From Enorma burkinafasonensis (GTDB lineage Bacteria; Actinomycetota; Coriobacteriia; Coriobacteriales; Coriobacteriaceae): a DNA stretch of 64,000 nucleotides. The position numbers were made by a program, and so were the translations under genes. The notes under the pieces were generated by a model. That model was not told the DNA's origin and did no database searches. It saw only the letters and a list, made by a program, of their open reading frames with translations. This document shows positions 17,858 through 25,972 of this stretch, in pieces; positions within the stretch are counted from its first letter, which is position 1, and the number at the start of each line of letters is the position of its first letter. The stretch spans positions 45,772 through 109,771 of the forward strand of contig NZ_LR597507.1 of the NCBI RefSeq assembly GCF_902150035.1, given 5' to 3'.

Positions 17858-19192
17858 CTACCCGCCGAAGACCTCCATCAGGGCGATGTGTGACGGCTCG
17901 TCCATCCACCAGACGCCGTCTCCGTCCTGCACGAAGACGATCTCGATCGCTCTTTCCTCCACGGCGGTCTCATCCACCGTTTCGAGCAGCAGCTGGCCCG
18001 CGAACCGGTAGATCTGCTCCTCGCTCGTAACCGTCGAGGGGTCCACCGTCTGGGACCACTCCTGGAACCGGCGCTGGAACTCGGTCACGATGCCGTCGTA
18101 GGGTTTCACGGTCAACGTGAGCCGCACGGTCGCCGTGTCGCCGTCGACGCTCACGGCGCCCACCTCGTAGTCGTACCCGTCGAGGAAGGCCTCGAGGAAC
18201 TGGTCCATGGTGATGCCGAGCGCGGTGAAGCTCTGGTCGCCCGATTCCTGGAGCGCCACGAGGATCCGCCCGTCGGCCTCCCCCGGGTCGCCCAGGTACC
18301 AGTAGACATCCGAGAGGATGAGTTCCTCGTCCGTGGGCAGGTAGGCCGCATAGACCGCCGCGCGGGCCTCCTCGTCATCGACCGTCCACACGTCACCAGA
18401 GCGGCGGTAGGTGAGCTCGAGCTCGCGGTCCTGCTCCTCGCCCGCATCGGAGCGCGCGCCCTCGTGCGCCTCGACGGCGTCGATGAGCGGGCGGTGCGAC
18501 ACCGTGACGGCCGCGGTCGCCGTCGCGCCGTCCTCTGCGACCGTGACCTCGTCCACCTCGTACGTCGAGTCCTCGAGCCATGCCTCGTAGGCGTCCTCGC
18601 CCGGGTGCGGGTAGTTGCCGAGCGCGGCGAGGACGCGGTCGGCCTCGGTGACGAGTGCGGCGCCCTCGTCCGAGGAAGGGTCCGCATAGGCGGCCATGAG
18701 CGTGCCGGCGTTCGCGGCGACGATGTCCTCGGGCTTGTCGGCGATAAAGGTCCGGTAGGCGAAGAGACCGCCCGCGCCGAGCGCCGCGACAAGGGCGATC
18801 GCGCCGAGCGCGATGCCCACGACCTTGCCGACGCCCCGCTTGCGGGGAGCCTGCGGTGCCGGGGCGGGTTGCTGCGCGGGATAGGGCCGCTGCGGCGCGG
18901 GCTGTGGTGCCGGGGCGGGTTGCGGCATGGGGTACGCTTGCGGTGCCGGGGCCTGCTGCGCCGCCGGGACGGGCGGATAGGAGGGCCGCGGGACCTGCCC
19001 ATACGGCGCGGCACCGCCCGGCGCTGCCGAGAAGCCGCCTGCCACCTGCGGTGACGGCGCGCTCTGCGACTGCGCGGACGGTGCCGGCGAAGACGGGGCG
19101 GACGCGGCGGACCCCTGCGTCACAGGGCTCCCGCATGCGGTGCAGAAGGCCGAGCCCTCAGGTACCGCGGCTCCGCACGTCGTGCAAAACAT
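17858..19192 (-). CDS. Zinc-ribbon membrane protein with two extracellular repeat domains
   Basis: A 444-residue membrane protein of unknown function. It begins with a zinc ribbon (MFCTTCGAAVPEG...FCTACGSPV, two CxxC pairs), then about 95 residues rich in Pro, Ala and Gln, then one membrane segment (about 130-155, VGIALGAIALVAALGAGGLF). The extracellular part holds two related alpha/beta modules (about 160-300 and 305-440), each with an EVDEVTV/AVSVDGDTATV-type strand followed by a long helix. The second module aligns clearly with the lipoprotein encoded just upstream (19257-19811), including ITMDQF, VDGDTA, VTSEEQ and LLLETV. The order of the two genes and their similarity indicate tandem duplication. 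Confidence 0.75.
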   Translation of the reverse strand: MFCTTCGAAVPEGSAFCTACGSPVTQGSAASAPSSPAPSAQSQSAPSPQVAGGFSAAPGGAAPYGQVPRPSYPPVPAAQQAPAPQAYPMPQPAPAPQPAPQRPYPAQQPAPAPQAPRKRGVGKVVGIALGAIALVAALGAGGLFAYRTFIADKPEDIVAANAGTLMAAYADPSSDEGAALVTEADRVLAALGNYPHPGEDAYEAWLEDSTYEVDEVTVAEDGATATAAVTVSHRPLIDAVEAHEGARSDAGEEQDRELELTYRRSGDVWTVDDEEARAAVYAAYLPTDEELILSDVYWYLGDPGEADGRILVALQESGDQSFTALGITMDQFLEAFLDGYDYEVGAVSVDGDTATVRLTLTVKPYDGIVTEFQRRFQEWSQTVDPSTVTSEEQIYRFAGQLLLETVDETAVEERAIEIVFVQDGDGVWWMDEPSHIALMEVFGG

Positions 19193-19256
19193 CTCGTCCC
19201 CCCGTCTCTCTTAAGTTGTCAATCACGTGGTGCCGCATGCGGCGCGCGCGTGCGCG

Positions 19257-19811
19257 CTACACGCCGAACAGGGCGTTGACCTCGCTCTGGGACACCGGGT
19301 CCATGGTCCAGTCGTCGCCATCCTTGGTGTAGTCGACGGTGAGGGTGCTCTCGGTGGCCTCGGCGTTCTGGACGGTCTCGAGCAGGATGCGGCCGGCCTC
19401 CTGGTAGAGGTCGTCCTCGCTCGTGATGGTGGTGAGGTCGGTCGAGTAGACCCACTCGGTGAAGTCGGTCTGGAACGTGGTCATGATGTCGTTGAAGGAC
19501 TTGACCGTCACGGTCACCTCGGCCGTCGCGGTGTCGCCGTCGACCGTGATGTCGCCGATCTCATAGCCGAAGCCGTCGAGGTAGGCGTCGGAGAACTCCT
19601 CGGCGGAGATGCCGAGCGTCCCCAGGTCCTCGCCGGCGGCCTGCTCGAGACCCGTGGCGAGCTCCTCGTTCACGGTATCGAGGTCGCCGAGCGCCGCCTC
19701 GAGGTCCTCGCGGATGAGCTGCGCGGGGTCGGGACCGCCGCAGCCGGCGATGAACAGCGAGAACACGAGCGCGACCGCCATGAATGGCACCAAGAACAGA
19801 CGTTTCTTCAT
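19257..19811 (-). CDS. Lipoprotein paralogous to the adjacent zinc-ribbon protein
   Basis: A 184-residue exported lipoprotein. The N-terminus MKKRLFLVPFMAVALVFSLF is a signal peptide, and LFIAGCGG is a lipobox with Cys24 as the expected lipidation site. The remaining part is one domain with the strands EIGDITVDGDTATAEVTVT, a helix FNDIMTTFQTDFTEWV, and TSEDDLYQEAGRILLETVQ, all repeated in the second extracellular module of the neighbouring 17858-19192 protein. The start follows GGGAGGAACC; the frame extends upstream without support. Function unknown; both products probably act at the outer face of the membrane. Confidence 0.8.
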   Translation of the reverse strand: MKKRLFLVPFMAVALVFSLFIAGCGGPDPAQLIREDLEAALGDLDTVNEELATGLEQAAGEDLGTLGISAEEFSDAYLDGFGYEIGDITVDGDTATAEVTVTVKSFNDIMTTFQTDFTEWVYSTDLTTITSEDDLYQEAGRILLETVQNAEATESTLTVDYTKDGDDWTMDPVSQSEVNALFGV

Positions 19812-19971
19812 GGTTCCTCCCAGAAACGATGCAGAGGGGCGCCCCCCGCCCGACGGTGTCGGGCCCGCCCCGATTGCCAATGCATCCCGATTGTACCCGA
19901 GCGGTAGCGCGAACGGCGCCGCTATGCACGCGCTTTCCGCGAACGCGGCGCTTTACTCGGCGTAGATGCAT

Positions 19972-20008
19972 AAAAACGGGCCCCTGAGCTGCGGAGCCCA
20001 GGGGCCAT
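19972..20008 (-). terminator. Rho-independent terminator of pyrE
   Basis: Read on the minus strand, GGCCCCTG/CAGGGGCC forms the stem, and CGTTTTT follows it. It lies 30 bp after the pyrE stop. Confidence 0.88.
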
Positions 20009-20038
20009 CGGATGACTTAACGGATTCGGGCGATTTGC

Positions 20039-20725
20039 TTAGCGCTCCTTGACGCCGTAGCGCTCGTAGTACGCGTCGAGCGCCGCCTTGGTCGCGTCGT
20101 CGATCACCACGCGTCCGTCGACCTCGTTGCCGTGAAGCACCTCGACGACCTCGTCCATCGAGACGATCGACGCGACGGGGAAGCCGTAGCGCTCCTGGAT
20201 CTCCTGCTGCGCGGTCACCACGCCGCCGCGGCCGACCTCCATGCGGTTGAGCGAGACGATGAGGCCCTTGACCTCGACATCGGCGGCGGCCTTGAGCTTG
20301 GGGTACGTCTCGTCGATGGACTTGCCCGAGGTGGTCACGTCCTCGACCATGATCACGCGGTCGCCGTCCTTGAGCTCGTAGCCGAGCATCCCGCCCTTGT
20401 CCGCGCCGTGGTCCTTGACCTCCTTGCGGTCGGAGCAGTACTTGACCTCCTTGCCGTACAGCTCGGAGAGGGCGATCGCGGTCACGACGGAGAGCGGGAT
20501 GCCCTTGTACGCCGGGCCAAAGACCACGTCGAAGTCGAGGCCGAAGTTGTCGTGGATGGCATGGGCGTAGTACTCGCCCAGGCGCTTGAGCTGAGAACCC
20601 GTGACGTAGGCGCCCGCGTTCATGAAGAACGGCGAGGTGCGGCCGCTCTTGAGCGTGAACTCGCCGAACTTGAGCACGTCGCTCTCGACCATGAACTTGA
20701 TGAACTCCTGCTTATATGCCTCCAT
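20039..20725 (-). CDS. pyrE: Orotate phosphoribosyltransferase
   Basis: PyrE transfers phosphoribosyl from PRPP to orotate to form orotidine-5'-phosphate in pyrimidine synthesis. The 228-residue protein has the family features GEFTLKSGRTSPFFMNAG, DVVFGPAYKGIPLS, the flexible-loop KEVKYCSDRKEVKDHG, and the PRPP motif RVIMVEDVTTSGKSIDET. It is a stand-alone gene with its own terminator. The ATG follows GGAGGCGCTCCC. The remaining pyr genes are elsewhere. Confidence 0.96.
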   Translation of the reverse strand: MEAYKQEFIKFMVESDVLKFGEFTLKSGRTSPFFMNAGAYVTGSQLKRLGEYYAHAIHDNFGLDFDVVFGPAYKGIPLSVVTAIALSELYGKEVKYCSDRKEVKDHGADKGGMLGYELKDGDRVIMVEDVTTSGKSIDETYPKLKAAADVEVKGLIVSLNRMEVGRGGVVTAQQEIQERYGFPVASIVSMDEVVEVLHGNEVDGRVVIDDATKAALDAYYERYGVKER

Positions 20726-20966
20726 GGGAGCGCCTCCTCGTCGTCGTGGCGCGGGTGTACCCGCTTGCCCATTAGCTTACCAGAGCACCCGGCGGCGCCC
20801 CGCCATGGCGCGCATATGGATAATCTTTGGACAAGGTTTGGACGGCCTATCGGATTCGGCGCGTTCGCGCCCGCGAGCGGCGCCCGGGCAGGCAAAGAGA
20901 GTACAATCACCAACGTTCGAGAGCATAACGGGCGCACGCGCCCGCTTGTCCATATAGGGATCCTCC

Positions 20967-23273
20967 ATGGCAGAACGACCTCATGCGAGAAGGGGCGCCA
21001 GCCGCCCCGATTATCAGTCACGGCCGTCAGCGCACGGCGCGAGGCCCGGCCGCACCGCGACCGGGAGGGGCCAGGCGGCACCCGGCGGCAAGACCGCGCG
21101 TCGCCGCCCCGCCCAGCACCAGGCCCGCGGGGCCACCAGCGCCGCTGTGGCCGTCCGCGCACCCGAGCCCGACGGCAAGCGCCCGCGCTCCCGCTACATC
21201 CCCGCGCTCGACGGCATCCGCACCTTCGCCGTCATCGCCGTGGTGTTCTACCATCTGAACTTCTCCTGGGCGCAGGGCGGTTTTCTGGGCGTCACGATGT
21301 TCTTCGTGCTCTCCGGCTACCTCATCACGCGCCTGCTCATCGCGGAGTTCGAGCAGAGCGGGTCGATCGACCTCAAGGGGTTCTGGATCCGCCGCGTGCG
21401 CAGGCTCGTGCCCGCGACCGTCACCCTCGTCGTGGTCGTCGCGATCCTCTGCACGGTCTTCAACCACGTGATGCTCACCAAGATGCGCCCGGATATCGTC
21501 CCGTCGCTGCTCTTCTTCAACAACTGGTGGCAGATCCTGCAGAACGTCTCGTACTTCGACGCGCTCGGCGACCCCTCGCCGCTGACCCATTTCTGGTCGC
21601 TCGCCATCGAGGAGCAGTTCTACGTCGTGTGGCCCCTGCTGCTGCTCGTGCTGCTCAAGGTGGGCGCGCGCAAGCCTGCCGTGCGCCGCATCGCGCTCGT
21701 GCTCGCCGCCGCGTCGGCCCTCGCCATGGCCGTGCTCTACGACCCCGCGGCCGACCCCAGCCGCGTGTACTACGGCACCGACACCCGCGCGTTCTCGATG
21801 CTGCTGGGCGCCTGGCTCGCCTTCATCCCCGAGGGCTCTATGGCGCCCGGCCGCCTGCTCGGCGCGCTCGGCTTCGGCCGCGCCACCGCCGACGACGGCT
21901 CCATCGAGGGCTACGACGCCGAGCTCGCCGCCGCGAACGCCGCGACGCGCAGCAGCTACACGGCCGAGGCCGCTCAGAACCACCCCGCGCGCACCCGGTC
22001 GCCGCGCCCGGCGGGTGCCGGCACGCTCGCCCTCGACATCATGGGCATCGCCGCGATCGCCGGCCTGGTCGCCATGACCGTCATGACGAACGGCTACACC
22101 CCGTTCATGTACCGCGGCGGCACCGTGCTCTGCTCGCTGCTCACCGTAGTCGTCATCGCTGCCTGCGTGCAGGAGCGCGGCATCCTCGAGCGCGTCTTCT
22201 CCCTCGCGCCGCTCGTGTGGCTCGGCAAGCGCTCCTACAGCATCTACCTCTGGCACTATCCGCTGCTCGCGCTCATGAACCCGGTCTCGAACATCAGCTC
22301 GACCCCGTGGTGGATGTACATCGTCCAGCTCGGCGTCGTGCTGCTCGTCGCCGAGCTCTCCTACCACTTCATCGAGACGCCCTTCCGCCATGGCGCGCTG
22401 GGCTCCTTCATCGCCCAGGTCCGCAGCGGCCAGGTCCGCATCCCCGATTTTCTGCGCGGGCACGCGGTCGTGACCGGCGCCGTCTCGGTCGCGCTCATCG
22501 CCGCGCTCGGCGGGATCGTCTTCGTCCCCAGCACCTCCGCGCTCAGCAACGAGGGCGCCGAGCTCATCGAGAACGGTGCCGAGGACCCGGAGGAGTCGGG
22601 AGAGGCCGCCGCGCTCGCCGCCGAGCCCGGCGACGCCACCGATGCGAACGAGGACGGCTTCCCCGACGGCGCGTACGACATCCTCATGATCGGCGACTCC
22701 GTCTCGCTGCGCTGCGTCGACACCTTCGGCACGCGGTTCCCGCACGGCCACATCGACGCCGCCAAGAGCAGGCAGTTCGGCACCGCGAAGGGCATCTTCG
22801 AGAGCTACGTGCAGCAGAACCTCGCGGGGCGCATCGTCGTCTTCGCGCTGGGCACGAACGGCCTGGTGACCGACAGCGCCATCGACGACCTCATGGCGTC
22901 GGTCGGCAGCGACCGCATCGTCGTGTTCATCACCACGCGGAGCCCCCGCCAGTGGGTCGCCGCCACCAACGACGCGCTCAACAGCGCGGCGCAGCGCTAC
23001 GACAACGTGCGTGTCATCGATTGGTACGGCTACAGCGAGGGGCGCAACGAGCTCTTCGATGGCGACGGCACGCACCTCACCACGCAGGGCGCCGAGGAGT
23101 ACATCAACCTCGTCTACGAATGTGTGGAGGACGACCTGCCGTTCCGCTTCGAGGGCGCCGAGCGCGACCAGCGGATGAACGAGCTCAACACGCAGATCCA
23201 GGACATGTTCGGGCGCATGGGCACCTACGTCAAGGACCGCATCGCGAACGGGGCGACGGACTCCGAGGAGTAG
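20967..23273 (+). CDS. Membrane O-acyltransferase with C-terminal SGNH domain (OatA-like)
   Basis: Integral-membrane acetyltransferase of 768 residues that probably O-acetylates peptidoglycan or another envelope polymer. After a basic N-terminus (about 1-75), the acyltransferase-3 domain shows IPALDGIRTFAVIAVVFYHL, GGFLGVTMFFVLSGYLITRLL, FWIRRVRRLVPA and HFWSLAIEEQFYVVWP over about ten membrane spans to residue 490. An Ala/Glu-rich linker follows and then an extracellular SGNH hydrolase domain with ILMIGDSVSLR, FALGTNG and the catalytic DGTHLTTQG. Both halves appear intact, as in OatA. It is divergent from pyrE, with a TACAAT hexamer at 20902-20907 that may be its -10 box. Confidence 0.9.
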   Translation: MAERPHARRGASRPDYQSRPSAHGARPGRTATGRGQAAPGGKTARRRPAQHQARGATSAAVAVRAPEPDGKRPRSRYIPALDGIRTFAVIAVVFYHLNFSWAQGGFLGVTMFFVLSGYLITRLLIAEFEQSGSIDLKGFWIRRVRRLVPATVTLVVVVAILCTVFNHVMLTKMRPDIVPSLLFFNNWWQILQNVSYFDALGDPSPLTHFWSLAIEEQFYVVWPLLLLVLLKVGARKPAVRRIALVLAAASALAMAVLYDPAADPSRVYYGTDTRAFSMLLGAWLAFIPEGSMAPGRLLGALGFGRATADDGSIEGYDAELAAANAATRSSYTAEAAQNHPARTRSPRPAGAGTLALDIMGIAAIAGLVAMTVMTNGYTPFMYRGGTVLCSLLTVVVIAACVQERGILERVFSLAPLVWLGKRSYSIYLWHYPLLALMNPVSNISSTPWWMYIVQLGVVLLVAELSYHFIETPFRHGALGSFIAQVRSGQVRIPDFLRGHAVVTGAVSVALIAALGGIVFVPSTSALSNEGAELIENGAEDPEESGEAAALAAEPGDATDANEDGFPDGAYDILMIGDSVSLRCVDTFGTRFPHGHIDAAKSRQFGTAKGIFESYVQQNLAGRIVVFALGTNGLVTDSAIDDLMASVGSDRIVVFITTRSPRQWVAATNDALNSAAQRYDNVRVIDWYGYSEGRNELFDGDGTHLTTQGAEEYINLVYECVEDDLPFRFEGAERDQRMNELNTQIQDMFGRMGTYVKDRIANGATDSEE

Positions 23274-23297
23274 GCCGGCGCATCCGCACGCAACGAC

Positions 23298-23339
23298 AGG
23301 GGCCGCACGTCGTGCTCGCGCACGGCCGTGCGGCCCCTT
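23298..23339 (+). terminator. Hairpin between converging genes
   Basis: AGGGGCCGCACG and CGTGCGGCCCCTT form a 12-bp stem around a 17-base loop, 24 bp after the acyltransferase stop. There is no U-rich tail, so termination is likely but not certain. Confidence 0.5.
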
Positions 23340-23432
23340 CATGTTCACTACGGTTCCGGGCGACCTTGCCGCCCGCCCCAGTCCTATCCGCCAGCGCCCT
23401 TCCTGTCCCGGGCGGGCATGCGGGTGCGCCCG

Positions 23433-24317
23433 CTACTCCTTCGAGCCCGTGTCGGCATCCTCGAAGGTGTAGCGCTCCTGGGAGCCGAGCACGTGGATGT
23501 AGTCCTTCACGAACGCCTTCACGCCCGCCTCGGCGGCCATCTCCATCTGCATGTAGTTGGCCTTCGGGTTCTCCGCGAGCTTGGCGAGGACGGCGTCCTT
23601 GGCGACCTGGAACGCGTCGGTCGCGACGTTCACCTTGTTGATGCCGCCGGCCACGGCGCGACGGAGATTCTCCTCGCCGGCTCCCGAGCCGCCGTGCAGC
23701 ACGAGCGGCATCTTGAGCGCGGCCTTGAGCTCGGCGAGGCGGTCGAAGTCGAGCTTGGGGACGTAGCCCTCGGGATACTGGCCGTGCGCGGTGCCGATGG
23801 CCACGGCGAGGGCGTCGCAACCGGTCTCCTTCACGAACTCGACCGCCTGCTCGACGTTGGTGTACATGTCGTCGGTGCGGCCGTCGCCCGCGTCGGCCTG
23901 GCCCACATGGCCGAGCTCGGCCTCGACGGAGATGCCCATGGCGTGCGCCTGCGTGACGACGAGCGCCGTGCGGCGCACGTTCTCTTCGTAGCTCAGGGCG
24001 GAGGCGTCGATCATGACGTTGGTGTAGCCGAGCTTCATGGCGCGCACCTCGTCATCCCACTTGCCGCCGTGGTCGAGGTTCAGGGCCACGGGCACGTTCG
24101 CGCGGCGGGCGATGTTCTGGACGATCGGCGCGATGTCCTCCATATGCGCGTGGTTGTTGATCTGGCCGATGCCCATCTGGATGATGATCGGCGAGTGCTC
24201 CTCCTCGGCGGCGGCGATGGCGCCGCGGACCATCTCCATGTTGATGCAGTTGATCGCCATGACGGCGTAGTTGTGCTTGTTGGCGTGGTCGAGAATCGAC
24301 TTCATCGTGACGAGCAT
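23433..24317 (-). CDS. fba: Class II (zinc) ketose-bisphosphate aldolase
   Basis: Metal-dependent aldolase of 294 residues that cleaves fructose-1,6-bisphosphate or a close ketose bisphosphate. Visible signatures are VALNLDHGGKWDD (zinc His and catalytic Asp region), VEAELGHVGQAD, VAIGTAHGQYP, MPLVLHGGSGAGEEN and GGINKVNVATD. It is short, as in the tagatose/GatY-KbaY and actinobacterial Fba-like group, so the substrate could be fructose or tagatose bisphosphate. Because no other tagatose gene is nearby, a glycolytic role is the simplest idea. The start was placed at MLVTMKSILD behind GAGGAGAGAGG; the upstream frame has no support. Confidence 0.9.
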   Translation of the reverse strand: MLVTMKSILDHANKHNYAVMAINCINMEMVRGAIAAAEEEHSPIIIQMGIGQINNHAHMEDIAPIVQNIARRANVPVALNLDHGGKWDDEVRAMKLGYTNVMIDASALSYEENVRRTALVVTQAHAMGISVEAELGHVGQADAGDGRTDDMYTNVEQAVEFVKETGCDALAVAIGTAHGQYPEGYVPKLDFDRLAELKAALKMPLVLHGGSGAGEENLRRAVAGGINKVNVATDAFQVAKDAVLAKLAENPKANYMQMEMAAEAGVKAFVKDYIHVLGSQERYTFEDADTGSKE

Positions 24318-24560
24318 GTTCGGACCTCTCTCCTCAAGGCAGCATTCCCGCGCCGCACGAGATGCCGCCGGGCTGTGCCCGTGCGTGCCCACGCGAGGCG
24401 TTCCCCTCCATCATGGCACTAACGCCCGCCCCCTGTCGAGCGTACCGCGGTGCTTCTCGGCGGCGTTGCCGTATTCACCGGCGAGCGCCATCGGTCGGTA
24501 GTGCGTTCAAATTCCCATATCTTCGAACGTGACGCCCCCAACAGGAAATGACCAGAGAAA

Positions 24561-24626
24561 CTGCGGGCGCGATTTAGCAAGACCGGCAGTCAAATAAGCC
24601 ATTATCTTGCTATATCGTGCCCGCAG
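24561..24626. repeat. Palindromic element A
   Basis: An imperfect inverted repeat with 22-base arms (24561-24582 and 24605-24626), 20 of 22 positions complementary, and a 22-base centre. The arms contain CTGCGGGC and TTTAGCAAGA. Allowing three mismatches, they extend to 24557-24630. The right arm abuts the stop codon of the pseudogene at 24629. The arms are similar to those of element B at 25841-25906, on the other side of the pseudogene. There is no T tract, so a simple terminator is not a full explanation. Confidence 0.8.
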
Positions 24627-24628
24627 AT

Positions 24629-25636
24629 TCATGCCAGACCGGAAGGCGCGCGCGGCACCCCATAGCTGTCGAGCAATCTTGCGAGAGCACCGGGCGTCTT
24701 GACGATATCGAAATCGAAACGCACCAGCCCGTCGCATGCAGCCGTGAGCAGTGCCTCCCGTTGGCGCTCCTTCATCATCTTGCGTACGGCATCCCCTCCG
24801 TGACGGCTCGCGAATGAGCGGTACTTCTCCTCGCCATCCATCTCGAACGCTATCAGCCTGCCGTCATCCGTCCGCCAGGTCCCATCGACGCGAAACGGGT
24901 AATTCGAATCGAGCACGTTCGGAAGCACCGTCTGCAGATCGGGCACGGCGAAGCCCTCCTCGATCATGACCCCGCGCGCCACGGACTCGCCGCCGCTCTC
25001 CGCCCGGGCGTCCGCATACCGAGCCACCCGTCTGGCCTGTCTGATACCGTGTCGATAGGCGCCGTGACGCTCTGTAAGATCAACGAGGTGCGACTGCGGC
25101 CAGTCCCTCAGTCGAAGCGCGCCATCCGCAATCGCCAGAGCTTCTGGAAAAGGGGCCGCTCACATACAGTCGACCACCGTGCGCTCGAACGACGTCACGC
25201 GCACGCCCATAACCCGATAGGCGCCGTCGAGCTCTATGGGATGGCGAACGATGAGACCCTTTTCCCGGAATGTGCCCCGTTTGATACGGCTATGTGAATT
25301 CGATCGAGCAACTCAACCGACACAGGGAGACCATAGATGCAGGCCGCGGAAAACGACGCGAAGATCCACTCCGGATGAGCGCATGCCAATGATCTGATGA
25401 TCCGGTAGGGGCGCGTCCACGGCTTCGTCTGCTCCCAATAATCAGTCCGGGCGAACAATCCCGGCATCGGCTCGACGAGCATGCCGCTTCGCACTCGTAC
25501 GCGGCAGGCGCGAATCGTCGTTTGGCTTTTCGGACAATACAGCAGCCCTCTCTTCTCGAAGGATGAAACCGAATCGCATATGCGGCCGGACACGCTAGCG
25601 TACATGGAGCCCCCCCCCCCAAACGATTTCACTCAT
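24629..25636 (-). pseudogene. Broken AbiEi/DUF559-like gene (winged-helix plus nuclease-fold domain)
   Basis: A gene of about 330 codons that is recognisable but interrupted. The N-terminal part (25605-25237) has the AbiEi-like winged-helix pattern with GMLVEPMPGLFART and FASFSAACIYGLPVS. A one-base loss near 25237 moves the frame; the next frame continues ELDGAYRVMGVRVTSFERTV and is cut by a TGA at 25162-25160. The same frame then runs on through FPEALAIADGALRLRDW to the C-terminal domain (25027-24629), which has FRVDGTWRTDDGRLIAFEMD and KERQREALL, the DUF559/endonuclease-like pattern. Eleven consecutive G residues stand near the start. ATG at 25636 would be in frame with the protein only if the tract had 10 or 13 G. 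GC content is clearly below that of its neighbours. Confidence 0.75.
25610..25620. repeat. Poly-C/poly-G homopolymer tract (11 bases)
   Basis: Eleven C on the plus strand, read as G on the coding strand of the pseudogene, 5 bases before the ATG at 25605 and inside the frame of the ATG at 25636. Such tracts slip during replication and can switch genes on and off. Confidence 0.85.
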
Positions 25637-25787
25637 TTGCGCAGGTTACCAGCTGAATCAAACACGTATCCAACGAAAGGCTTCCCCTGTTCTTACCGGA
25701 GCAGGTAGCATGTTCCGTTATTTCCAAAATGCGATTTTGATGGTGCCTCGGTGCGCAAACGGCCTGTTCATCGCTCCGGCGAAGAGG

Positions 25788-25820
25788 GCCCATGGCCATT
25801 CTTTACGGATGGCCATGGGC
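25788..25820. repeat. Perfect 12-bp inverted repeat
   Basis: GCCCATGGCCAT and ATGGCCATGGGC are separated by 9 bases and pair perfectly. It lies between the pseudogene start and element B. No T tract follows on either side. The 25637-25972 gap otherwise contains only element B; no gene is supported. Confidence 0.8.
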
Positions 25821-25840
25821 TGCAGAGCAAGGTTCGAAAT

Positions 25841-25906
25841 CTATGGGCACGTTTTAGCAGGAACCGTCCTTTCAGAACGAACCGTCCTGCTAAAAACTGC
25901 CCGCAG
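25841..25906. repeat. Palindromic element B
   Basis: An inverted repeat with 22-base arms (25841-25862 and 25885-25906); 18 of 22 positions pair, with a perfect 11-bp core TTTTAGCAGGA/TCCTGCTAAAA. The outer arm GGGCA and GCCCGCAG words match element A, and both elements continue outward into GAA/TTC. The centre holds two direct copies of AACCGTCCT. Together with element A it brackets the broken AbiEi/DUF559-like gene. It could also act as a bidirectional terminator for the transporter gene ending at 25973. Confidence 0.8.
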
Positions 25907-25972
25907 AATTCGATGGCCGAGCCAATCGATTCAGCATTGCGTTTTCTTCGACCGAGCGGGCGAATACAGGCC

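Noticed and set aside
20132..23641. Open frame of 1169 codons on the plus strand across pyrE and the acyltransferase
   Set aside because: It spans real genes on both strands and reads as arginine-rich low-complexity sequence; no domain is visible.
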